This document shows positions 53,673 through 61,773 of a stretch of 64,000 nucleotides of DNA, in pieces. The translations under genes were made by a program, and so were the position numbers. Within the stretch, counting starts at the first letter, position 1. The number at the start of each line of letters is the position of its first letter. Source of the stretch: Mycolicibacterium sphagni (GTDB taxonomy: Bacteria; Actinomycetota; Actinomycetes; Mycobacteriales; Mycobacteriaceae); assembly GCF_013337765.1 (NCBI RefSeq), contig NZ_VBSB01000010.1, forward strand, positions 310,001 through 374,000, read 5' to 3'. The notes under the pieces were generated by a model that saw only the letters and a list, made by a program, of their open reading frames with translations, was not told the origin of the DNA and ran no database searches.

Positions 53673-55637
53673 TTGTCCATCACCGAGACGAAGCCGCGGA
53701 CCGGCGTACGGGTCCACGTTCAGAAGCTGGGCACGTCGCTGTCGAACATGGTCATGCCAAATATCGGCGCGTTCATCGCCTGGGGCCTGATCACCGCGCT
53801 GTTCATCAAGGCCGGCTGGCTGACCGGGATCTTCCCAGCACTGCGTGATCCGGCAGGCTGGGTCGCCAAGATCGGCGGCTGGGGTGACTTCGCCGACGGC
53901 GGCATCGTCGCGCCGATGATCACCTACCTGCTACCGATCCTGATCGGAGCCACCGGCGGCCGGATGGTGTACGGGATCCGCGGTGGCGTCGTCGGCGCGA
54001 TCGCGACCATGGGCGTGATCGCGGGCACCGATATCCCGATGTTCCTGGGTGCGATGCTCATGGGGCCCCTCGGCGGCTGGGCGATGAAGAAAGTCGACGC
54101 CATCTGGGACGGCAAGATCCGCCCCGGCTTCGAGATGCTCATCGACAACTTCTCCGCCGGCATCGTCGGGCTGCTCTTGGCCACCTTCGGCTTCTTCGGC
54201 ATCGGCCCGATCGTGTCGGGCTTCAGCCACGGCGCGGGCAACGTCGTGGATTTCCTGGTCGCCCACGAACTGCTGCCGCTGACGTCGATCTTCATCGAGC
54301 CGGCCAAGGTGCTGTTCCTCAACAACGCCATCAACCACGGGGTGCTGACGCCGCTGGGTACCACCCAGGCCCTTCAAACCGGCAAGTCGGTGTTGTTCCT
54401 GCTGGAGGCCAACCCCGGACCCGGCCTGGGAATCCTATTGGCATTCATGGCATTCGGCCGGGGTGCGGCAAAGGCGTCGGCACCGGGCGCGGCGATCATC
54501 CAGTTCTTCGGCGGCATCCACGAGATCTACTTCCCGTACGTGCTCATGAAGCCCAAGCTGATCCTGGCCACGATCCTCGGCGGCATGACCGGCATCTTCA
54601 TCAACGTTCTGTTCGGATCCGGCCTGCGTGCACCGGCGGCCCCGGGTTCGATCATCGCGGTGTATGCGCAGACGGCCACGGGCAGCTACCTGGGCGTCAC
54701 GCTGTCGGTATTCGGCGCGGCCGCAGTCTCATTCGCGGTGGCCGCGCTGCTGCTGAAAACCGACCGCTCTGAGGATGAGGGCGACCTGGCCGCCGCGACC
54801 GCGGGAATGGAGGCCCTGAAGGGTAAGAAGTCGAGCGTGTCCGCGGCTCTGGTCGGCTCGTCCGGCAGCGGTCCGATCACCAACATCGTCTTCGCCTGCG
54901 ACGCCGGCATGGGGTCCTCGGCGATGGGCGCCTCGGTGCTACGCAAGAAGGTCCAGGGCGCCGGATTTTCCGATGTGAAGGTCACCAACCAATCGATTGC
55001 GAACCTCACCGACACCTATGGACTGGTGGTGACCCATCAGGATCTCACCGCACGCGCGAAGCAGAGGACGCCGTCGGCGGTGCACGTCTCGGTCGATAAC
55101 TTCATGAATGCTCCGCAGTACGACGAGATCGTGGAACTGCTCGGCCGAGTCAATGCCGCCCCGAGCGCCGTCAGCGTCGAGGAGCCAGCCGATGCGGCCC
55201 CCGCCGCCGACGTGCTCACCGTCGAGTCCATCGTGCTGGCGGGCACGGCCACCACGAGGGACGCTGCGATCAGCGAGGCGGGCCGATTGTTGGTGGAGTG
55301 CGGTGCCGTCGAGCCGTCCTACGTCGACGCGATGCACGAGCGGGAGGGCTCGGTGTCCACGTACATGGGCAGCGGGCTGGCCATCCCGCACGGCACCAAC
55401 GAGGCCAAAGACTCCATCCGTCGCACCGGAATCTCGTTCGTGCGCTACGCCGAGCCGATCGACTGGAACGGTAAGCCGGCCGAGTTCGTGGTCGGTATCG
55501 CCGGCGCAGGCAAGGACCACATGGCGCTGCTGACGAAGATCGCCGGGGTGTTCCTGAACAAGGACGAGGTGGCCAAGCTCCGGGATGCCACCAGCGCCGC
55601 GCAGATCCAATCGGTGCTCGGTGGTTCCCATTCGTGA
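53673..55637 (+). CDS. mtlA: PTS mannitol-type transporter, EIICBA
   Basis: This 654-residue phosphotransferase permease imports and phosphorylates a hexitol, probably mannitol. Domains: membrane EIIC (about 1-345, including MVMPNIGAFIAWGLITALF and GGIHEIYFPYVLMKP), EIIB with the phosphocysteine in VFACDAGMGSSAMGAS near 415, and EIIA with the phosphohistidine in GSGLAIPHGTNEAKD near 575. It is a full IICBA fusion. The start is TTG 53673, preceded by GGAGG. EI and HPr are not in the window. Confidence 0.92.
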   Translation: MSITETKPRTGVRVHVQKLGTSLSNMVMPNIGAFIAWGLITALFIKAGWLTGIFPALRDPAGWVAKIGGWGDFADGGIVAPMITYLLPILIGATGGRMVYGIRGGVVGAIATMGVIAGTDIPMFLGAMLMGPLGGWAMKKVDAIWDGKIRPGFEMLIDNFSAGIVGLLLATFGFFGIGPIVSGFSHGAGNVVDFLVAHELLPLTSIFIEPAKVLFLNNAINHGVLTPLGTTQALQTGKSVLFLLEANPGPGLGILLAFMAFGRGAAKASAPGAAIIQFFGGIHEIYFPYVLMKPKLILATILGGMTGIFINVLFGSGLRAPAAPGSIIAVYAQTATGSYLGVTLSVFGAAAVSFAVAALLLKTDRSEDEGDLAAATAGMEALKGKKSSVSAALVGSSGSGPITNIVFACDAGMGSSAMGASVLRKKVQGAGFSDVKVTNQSIANLTDTYGLVVTHQDLTARAKQRTPSAVHVSVDNFMNAPQYDEIVELLGRVNAAPSAVSVEEPADAAPAADVLTVESIVLAGTATTRDAAISEAGRLLVECGAVEPSYVDAMHEREGSVSTYMGSGLAIPHGTNEAKDSIRRTGISFVRYAEPIDWNGKPAEFVVGIAGAGKDHMALLTKIAGVFLNKDEVAKLRDATSAAQIQSVLGGSHS

Positions 55638-55658
55638 CAGACAAGTGAGAATGGGCAG

Positions 55659-56417
55659 GTGGATTCGGACACCCGTCAAGGCCGCATCGTCGAGTTCGCC
55701 CGCACCAGGGGGCGGGTCGAGGTAGCCGCACTGGCCGAGGAGCTCGATGTCGCGGCCGAGACGATCCGCCGGGACCTGAAAGTCCTCGCCGGTCGTCGGA
55801 TGCTCAAACGCGTCCATGGCGGCGCCGTTCCACTGGAGACCGCGGCGTTCGAATCGACGGTCGAGTACCGCAGCCAGGTGGACCTCGCCGAGAAACACCG
55901 GATCGCGGGTGGGGCCACCGAGCTGCTGCACGGAGCCGAAACGGTCTACCTGGATGAAGGATTCACTCCGCGGCTGATCGCCGAGCGGCTGGCCGAGCGG
56001 GAGCTGACGGTGGTCACCTCCTCGCTGCTGGCCGCCGAGGCGCTGGCCCACAGCGAGTCGGTGACGGTTCTGCTACTCGGCGGGCGGATGCGGGGCCGCA
56101 CCCTGGCCACCGTGGATCACTGGGCGACGGACATGCTCGGCAGCCTGGTGATCGACGTCGCTTACCTTGGAACAAACGGCATTTCACCCGAACACGGCCT
56201 CACCACACCTGACCCGGCGGTGGCCGCGGTGAAACAGACCGCCGTGAAGGTCGCTCGTCGCCGCGTTCTGGTGGCCGCACACACGAAGTTTGGCGTCAGC
56301 AGTTTTTGCCGGTTCGCCGAAGTATCCGATTTCGATTCGATCGTGACCGGCACGGAGCTGTCCATCGCCGAGGCTCGCCGCTACGAGGCGATGGGGCCAG
56401 CGGTCGTCCGGACTTAG
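55659..56417 (+). CDS. DeoR-family transcriptional regulator
   Basis: This 252-residue repressor has an N-terminal DeoR helix-turn-helix (LAEELDVAAETIRRDLKVLAGRRMLKRVHGGAV) and a C-terminal sugar-phosphate-sensing domain (TVVTSSLLAAEAL, GTNGISPEHGLTTPD, VLVAAHTKFG). It lies 21 bases after the PTS gene and probably senses the PTS product. GTG 55659 is used. Its end overlaps the LuxR gene by four bases on the opposite strand. Confidence 0.9.
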   Translation: MDSDTRQGRIVEFARTRGRVEVAALAEELDVAAETIRRDLKVLAGRRMLKRVHGGAVPLETAAFESTVEYRSQVDLAEKHRIAGGATELLHGAETVYLDEGFTPRLIAERLAERELTVVTSSLLAAEALAHSESVTVLLLGGRMRGRTLATVDHWATDMLGSLVIDVAYLGTNGISPEHGLTTPDPAVAAVKQTAVKVARRRVLVAAHTKFGVSSFCRFAEVSDFDSIVTGTELSIAEARRYEAMGPAVVRT

Positions 56418-57373
56418 GGACCCCGCCGGGTCAGCCGGTGATACAGGGCTGCGGCCTCGGTTCGGTTGGCAGCGCCCAGTTTCCGCAAGATGCGCTTGAC
56501 ATGGACCTTCACTGTGTTCTCGGTGAGGAACAGACTGGTGGCGATCTGGGCGTTGGTCTTTCCCAACGCGATGCTGCGCAACACATCCCATTCGCGGGGC
56601 GAAAGCCGTTCGGTGGCGTGCTCGGCACTGGGGAACGACGACACCGCGGCAAGCCGCACCGGCGCCAACTGGTTCGGATGCGAGCCATGGCAGCCGTCGT
56701 CTGCCCGCTCCCCCAGGGAGGCCGACGCCTGGTTGATGACCTTCAAGCGGTCGGCAAGTTGTGCCCGCTCGATGGCCAGGCCAAGACCACCTGCATACAG
56801 GCCCAGTAGCCGCCGGTCGATTTCCTGCACGGTGGCATCGGGATACCGATCGGCATGCACCATGGCCACCGGAAGGCCCCACGCCTGAACAGGCGCGGCG
56901 ACGTAATCGGTTGTGCGCGCGAATCTTACGAGCTTGCGGAAGACCCTGGGGTGCGACTGCGCATCGGACACCAGGATCGGGGTTCCGCTGAGCAGCATTT
57001 CGGATTCGAGCAGCTGGCCCGCCAATCGCCGGGAATGCGCGGTTCCGAACGCCACGAGCTGTTCGGCGAAGTCGGGATCTTCGACGGTAAAGGCACTATG
57101 GGTCAGCCAGATCCCGTGGTCGACGCGGGAGAACAAGACCCTGGTGAAGCCGATCTGGGCTGCCGCCTCGGCCGCCAGCGCCAGCAGTTCGTCCATCGAG
57201 GTGGCCCCGATGAGCCGGTCGACGGCCTTCTGCACCCCGGCGATCAGATTGCCGGTGTCGGGCTCGAGCAGGTCGCTTCGCACCCGGGCGGTGCCACCTA
57301 CCACCGCGGGCAGATGGCTCAGCGAAGTCCCGCCGGATGTCTTCACCGTCGCATCGAGACGACTGATCACCAT
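56414..57373 (-). CDS. GAF-LuxR family transcriptional regulator
   Basis: The protein (about 319 residues) has a GAF-like sensory domain (about 35-210, ATSMDELLALAAEAAAQIGFTRVLFSR onward) and a C-terminal LuxR helix-turn-helix (LSPREWDVLRSIALGKTNAQIATSLFLTENTVKVHVKRILRKLGA). It has no receiver domain, so a ligand or redox signal is more likely than phosphorylation. The start is uncertain: ATG 57373 or TTG 57397, neither with a good ribosome site. Possible targets are unclear; it lies near catabolic genes. Confidence 0.82.
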   Translation of the reverse strand: MVISRLDATVKTSGGTSLSHLPAVVGGTARVRSDLLEPDTGNLIAGVQKAVDRLIGATSMDELLALAAEAAAQIGFTRVLFSRVDHGIWLTHSAFTVEDPDFAEQLVAFGTAHSRRLAGQLLESEMLLSGTPILVSDAQSHPRVFRKLVRFARTTDYVAAPVQAWGLPVAMVHADRYPDATVQEIDRRLLGLYAGGLGLAIERAQLADRLKVINQASASLGERADDGCHGSHPNQLAPVRLAAVSSFPSAEHATERLSPREWDVLRSIALGKTNAQIATSLFLTENTVKVHVKRILRKLGAANRTEAAALYHRLTRRGP

Positions 57374-57564
57374 CGCGAGAGTACGCGGGGCGACCAATTA
57401 TGTCTATAGCTGATACCCATATGATCCCAGCCATTGGCTGCCAATATCCCATGCAGATATACATTTTCTTCTGCCGATGTATTTTTTTAGTACGTTCCGG
57501 ATCTGTGCTCGGCCCGATCTGGGAAGATGTTGCGATCCGGCGAGCAGAAAGGAGCACTCCAGCG

Positions 57565-58770
57565 ATGCAGCCAACCGCCCCAACCGTGCGGCGCAGGCCG
57601 AAGGACCGCAAGAAGCAGATCCTCGATCAGGCCGCGCGGCTGTTCATCGACCGCGGCTTCCATTCGGTCAAGCTGGAGGAGATCGCCGAAGCGGCCGGTG
57701 TCACGGCCCGCGCCCTGTATCGCCACTACGACAACAAACAGGCCCTGCTCACAGCGGCAATCCTGAACGCGCAGGACGAGTATCAGAGTGTTCGCAATCC
57801 CGAGGGCCGCGCACCGGAGTCGGCGGCCCGCCCGCTGAACGCCGAGTTGCCGGAGCTGATCGCGGCCGCTGTCGAGACGCGGGCGCTGACCGTGTTGTGG
57901 CAGCGCGAGGCCCGTTACCTCACGACCGATGACCGGGCCGAGGTCCGCAGCCGCATCAATCTCATCGTGGCGGGTATCCAAGCTGGTGTCCGGTTGGAGA
58001 TGCCGGAGCTGAGCCCCTCGCACGTCGAGCTACGGGCGTGGGCCGTATCGAGCACGCTGACGAGCCTTGGGCGGCATAGCCTCAGCCTGCCGGGCGCCGA
58101 GCTCAAGGAACTCGTGTACCGGGCGTGCATGGCGGCCGCACGCACCGCACCGGTCGGTAACCTCGAACCGATCGATACTCCGACAGACCGCGAGTTGGCG
58201 TCGTTCTCCCGTTACGAGACCCTGCTTGCTGCGGGTGCACAACTGTTCCGCGCCCATGGATTTCCCGCCGTCAGCACGGCGGACATCGGCAAACGCGTCG
58301 GTATCGCGGGGCCGGGGCTGTACCGATCGTTCTCCTCCAAACAAGCCATCCTCGACACCCTGGTGCGACGACTCGACGAGTGGTCGGCGCTGGAATGCAT
58401 TCGCGCGCTGCGCACGAATGATCCTGCGGCGCAACGCCTACACCAACTGGTCGCTGGACGGGTGCGGATCAGTCTCGAGGATCCCGACCTGGTGTCGGTG
58501 TCCATCACCGAGCTGTCCTCGGCGTCTGCCGAGGTTCGCGACAGCTTCGTCAGGAATCAGGCGGACCGCGATGGCGTGTGGATCGACCTGATCCGCACCC
58601 TGGTTCCGCGGACCACGGTCGCGCAGGCGCGATTATTGGTGGCGGCGGCCGTCAGCTTCATCGAAGACGTCTCGCGGACATGGCATCTCACCCGCCGAAC
58701 CGATGTCGCGCTGGAGATGACCACCATCGCGTTGGCGATCCTGACCAGCCACGCCGACGCACCCGAGTAA
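57565..58770 (+). CDS. Tandem TetR-type transcriptional regulator
   Basis: The 401-residue protein carries two TetR-type units in one chain: helix-turn-helix 1 around residues 15-60 (LEEIAEAAGVTARALYRHYDNKQALL) and helix-turn-helix 2 around 215-260 (ADIGKRVGIAGPGLYRSFSSKQAILD), each followed by a helical effector domain. This doubled form is a minority architecture in the family. ATG 57565 has AAAGGAG ten bases upstream. The frame is open back to 57400 but those codons lack coding character. It is divergent from the LuxR gene and convergent with the SDR gene. Confidence 0.87.
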   Translation: MQPTAPTVRRRPKDRKKQILDQAARLFIDRGFHSVKLEEIAEAAGVTARALYRHYDNKQALLTAAILNAQDEYQSVRNPEGRAPESAARPLNAELPELIAAAVETRALTVLWQREARYLTTDDRAEVRSRINLIVAGIQAGVRLEMPELSPSHVELRAWAVSSTLTSLGRHSLSLPGAELKELVYRACMAAARTAPVGNLEPIDTPTDRELASFSRYETLLAAGAQLFRAHGFPAVSTADIGKRVGIAGPGLYRSFSSKQAILDTLVRRLDEWSALECIRALRTNDPAAQRLHQLVAGRVRISLEDPDLVSVSITELSSASAEVRDSFVRNQADRDGVWIDLIRTLVPRTTVAQARLLVAAAVSFIEDVSRTWHLTRRTDVALEMTTIALAILTSHADAPE

Positions 58771-58787
58771 GCCGGCACAAAGGCCAA

Positions 58788-59558
58788 TTACCACAGCGCC
58801 GCTAGTGTTCCACCGTCGGCGACCTGCGCCGTTCCGTTGACCATCGAGGCGTCGTCGGAGAGTAGGAAGGCGACAACGCTGGCCATCTCGTCGGCTCCGG
58901 CCATCCGGCCCTGCAGGCGACCGATCATGGTGTCGGCCCCACCCTCGCCGAGTGCTTCGTCGAACATCGTCATTGCGGTCTGCTGCATCGGGGTGTCGAC
59001 GAAGGCCGGTAGCAACGCATTCGATCGCACATTCGCCGAGCGCAATTCGGCCGCGGTGATGCGACTGAGGTGGATGATCCCGGCCTTGGACATGCCATAG
59101 GCGGACGTGCCCGCGGCCGCGACTTGTCCCCCCAGCGAGGACATGTTGACGATCGCGCCGCCGCCGCGTTCCACCATGCGCGGCGCAGCGTGCTTGGTAC
59201 ACAACCAGGCGCCACGCAAGTTGATACGCATGACCCGGTCGAAGTCTTCGACAGAGGTCTCCAACAGCGGGGCGAAATGCACGACACCGGCATTGGCAAC
59301 GAGCTTGTCGACCCCGCCGAATGCCGCGACGCACGCCTCGACCATCGCGATCACCTGTGCCTCATCGCTGACATCGACCTGGTGGCCGACCGCACCGCCG
59401 CCGATCTCCGACGCCGCGGCATCGGCCGATTCGCCGTTGATATCCGCGCACAGCACCCGGCACCCCTCGGCGGCCAACCGCCGTGCGATCGCGAGGCCGA
59501 TGCCGGCGCCCGCACCGGTCACGATCGCGGCTGTGCCGGCCAGGTCCGGATGCGTCAT
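58788..59558 (-). CDS. Short-chain dehydrogenase/reductase
   Basis: This 256-residue NAD(P)-dependent oxidoreductase has the Rossmann motif IVTGAGAGIGLAIAR, the NAG motif (VANAGVVHF), and catalytic Ser with YGMSK (Tyr-x-x-x-Lys). It ends with DGGTLAALW. The ATG at 59558 has GGGAGAGA upstream. Longer frames to 59615 overlap the RibBA-like gene. The substrate is unknown; neighbours suggest a hydrophobic alcohol or ketone. Confidence 0.9.
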   Translation of the reverse strand: MTHPDLAGTAAIVTGAGAGIGLAIARRLAAEGCRVLCADINGESADAAASEIGGGAVGHQVDVSDEAQVIAMVEACVAAFGGVDKLVANAGVVHFAPLLETSVEDFDRVMRINLRGAWLCTKHAAPRMVERGGGAIVNMSSLGGQVAAAGTSAYGMSKAGIIHLSRITAAELRSANVRSNALLPAFVDTPMQQTAMTMFDEALGEGGADTMIGRLQGRMAGADEMASVVAFLLSDDASMVNGTAQVADGGTLAALW

Positions 59559-59596
59559 CGCGCCGTCTCTCCCATCATGTTGTGTCCCAGCACTTC

Positions 59597-60697
59597 TCAG
59601 CCGGTCGCCAGCCATACCGAAACGGCCGACTCGACCTGCAGCCCATGTTCGCGAATCGCCCCGAACATCAACAGGCCCAGCTCAGGCGCGTCGTCGGACA
59701 ACCTCACGGTATACACGCCGAGATCGCGCAGGATCCAAGCGACCGTCTCCGACAGCAGATCCGGCGCCGCGGTGCTTGTGAGCAGACCACAGGCGCGGGG
59801 CGTGGAGGGGCGTAGGTAGATGATCATGCCGGTGCCCGTGGCGCGCATCGCCGCGACCGCGCTGTCCAGTTCGGCACCGCACCGGCAAGCCAGGGACCCG
59901 AACACGTCACCGCTGAGGCACTCGATGTGGACGTGCAGCGGCATGGGCGCGTCGGCGTCGGCGCTGCCCGCGATCATCGCCAGATGCTCACACCCAGTGC
60001 CGGTGTCGCGGAATCCGACCACCCGGAATGTGCCGGCAACTGTGGGCAGTGTCGTCTCTGCCGAGCGAACCGCCTGCGGCTCGGTGCGGCGCCGGTACAT
60101 GGCGATTTCGGCGATCGAGACCAACGGCAGCCGGTGGCGCTCGGCGAACTTCGCCAGCTCATCGCGGTCCGCCATCGCTGCCGGGTTCCGCTGGGAGACA
60201 AGCTCACACAGCACGCCTGCCGGCCGCCGCATACCCAGGCGAGCCAGGTCGACCGCAGCCTCGGCCGCACCCGGCGCTGTCCCCAGCACGCCGTGCCGCC
60301 CGGCGTGGACCGGGACCACGTGACCGGGCCTGCGGAAATCGGCCGCAGTTGCATCGGGTGCAGCCAGTGCGGCGATGGTCCTGGCACGATCGATCGACGA
60401 GATCCCGGTACCGGTCTCGCGGAAATCAACGGCGACCCGATGGGTGGCCGTGCCGAAGGGTTCGCCGTCCTGGTGGCATACCGGCGGCAGATTCAGTCGC
60501 TCACATTCCGAACCTGGCAGCGCGACCCGGACGTAGCCCGAGGTGTACCGGACGGTGAACGTGACGAGTTCCCGCGTCGCGGCATCCGCGGCGAATACCA
60601 CATAGCCTTGTGCTTCAACGTCGTCCAAGACCACAACTGGGCGGCCGGTGGCCACGGCCGAGATGGCGCGCCGCACGCGCCCGTGTGAGGTTTTCAT
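59597..60697 (-). CDS. Degenerate RibBA-like protein (DHBP synthase/GTP cyclohydrolase II fold)
   Basis: This 366-residue protein has the two-domain layout of RibBA. The DHBP-synthase half keeps RYTSGYVRVAL and GISSIDRARTI, but the acidic DRENEGD active site reads DVEAQGY and the catalytic His of the GHTEA motif is absent (VLGTAPGAAEA). The GTP cyclohydrolase II half keeps the zinc cysteines (ECLSGDVFGSLACRCG), but the catalytic GRGIGL segment after YLR reads PSTPRACGL. The usual riboflavin reactions are therefore doubtful, and a repurposed enzyme or regulator is more likely. The start is ATG 60697, 13 bases after the epoxide hydrolase. Confidence 0.8.
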   Translation of the reverse strand: MKTSHGRVRRAISAVATGRPVVVLDDVEAQGYVVFAADAATRELVTFTVRYTSGYVRVALPGSECERLNLPPVCHQDGEPFGTATHRVAVDFRETGTGISSIDRARTIAALAAPDATAADFRRPGHVVPVHAGRHGVLGTAPGAAEAAVDLARLGMRRPAGVLCELVSQRNPAAMADRDELAKFAERHRLPLVSIAEIAMYRRRTEPQAVRSAETTLPTVAGTFRVVGFRDTGTGCEHLAMIAGSADADAPMPLHVHIECLSGDVFGSLACRCGAELDSAVAAMRATGTGMIIYLRPSTPRACGLLTSTAAPDLLSETVAWILRDLGVYTVRLSDDAPELGLLMFGAIREHGLQVESAVSVWLATG

Positions 60698-60710
60698 CGC
60701 CGATGCACCG

Positions 60711-61760
60711 CTACGACAATCCGGTGAGGAAGTCGAGGAGCAGCCGGTTGGTTTCCTTGGGCTCCTCCTGCTGGATCCAGTGCCCCACGCCATCCACCAT
60801 GTGCGTGCCGCAGTAGTTCGGCATCACCTCGTGCGCGCGTTCGGCGGCTTCGGCACCCCACGTGGTGCCGACGTCATACTGACCGCCGATGAACAGCGCC
60901 GGCGGGGTCAGCGGGGTGCCCTCATACTCGGCGAGGTCGTGCCAGTCGTTGTCGATGTTGTGGTAGAAGCTCAGCGGTCCACCCAGGCCGGATCGCTCGA
61001 ATTCCCCTGTGTAGAAGTCGAGATCGGCTTCGGTGAACCAGTCCTGCATGGTCTCGGGGTAGACGAAGGCGTCTTTGAGACGGGCCCCGTGCGGCATGCA
61101 CAGCGGACCGGATCGGATCACCTCGATCGGGTCCATGGCGGCGAGGTCAACCCCGGCTGCCACCGCGGCCGCGGTCGCGGCGGCCATGGCGTCGCCCGAC
61201 ACGGTGTAGGTGAGGCCGAGCAGCCAGCCGCGCAGATCCTCTTCGATCTCGGCGATGATGGCGTCCTGCTCAGAGAAGTAGTCCTGGTACCAGACCTTCC
61301 CCGGACCGGCCAGCTCCAAGTGGTAGTCGTTGGGTCGCTGCTCACCGAATGGGCTGCCGGGCAGGCCGATAACCCCACGCCCCGCGAACGGCACACTGAT
61401 CCCCACCACGCCGCGGCAGCGGTCCGGATGCAGCCAGGCGAAGGTCCACGCGACAGGGGCGCCCCAGTCGTGGCCGATCACCACCGCCTGCTTCTCGCCG
61501 TAGGCGTCGATGATCCCGAGGATGTCGCCGGTCAATTCCTTGATGCGGTAGGCGGTTTGCACGCGGTACTTCGAGGATTGGCCATACCCGCGCTGGTCGA
61601 TCGCCACCACCCGGTAACCCGCGGCGGCCAGCGCCGGGATCTGGTGTCGCCAGGAATACCACGACTCGGGGAAGCCGTGCACCAACACGACCAGCGGCCC
61701 CTCACCCTCTTCGACGGCGTGGATACGGGTGCCCCGGCAGTTCAGCATCCGATGGATCAT
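60711..61760 (-). CDS. Epoxide hydrolase (alpha/beta hydrolase)
   Basis: This 349-residue enzyme has the epoxide-hydrolase pattern: oxyanion-hole HGFPESWYSWRHQ, the nucleophilic Asp in VIGHDWGAPVAW, a cap region with tyrosines (YFSEQ, FYTGEF), and the catalytic His in VDGVGHWIQQEEP. It resembles the mycobacterial EphA/EphB group. It lies 13 bases after the reductase-monooxygenase gene, an operon in which a monooxygenase could form the epoxide that this enzyme opens. Confidence 0.9.
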   Translation of the reverse strand: MIHRMLNCRGTRIHAVEEGEGPLVVLVHGFPESWYSWRHQIPALAAAGYRVVAIDQRGYGQSSKYRVQTAYRIKELTGDILGIIDAYGEKQAVVIGHDWGAPVAWTFAWLHPDRCRGVVGISVPFAGRGVIGLPGSPFGEQRPNDYHLELAGPGKVWYQDYFSEQDAIIAEIEEDLRGWLLGLTYTVSGDAMAAATAAAVAAGVDLAAMDPIEVIRSGPLCMPHGARLKDAFVYPETMQDWFTEADLDFYTGEFERSGLGGPLSFYHNIDNDWHDLAEYEGTPLTPPALFIGGQYDVGTTWGAEAAERAHEVMPNYCGTHMVDGVGHWIQQEEPKETNRLLLDFLTGLS

Positions 61761-61773
61761 CTGAGCCTCTTCT

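Noticed and set aside
57400..57564. Longer start of the tandem TetR gene
   Set aside because: AT-rich codons with no regulator similarity and no ribosome site. ATG 57565 has AAAGGAG in front and begins just before the first DNA-binding domain.
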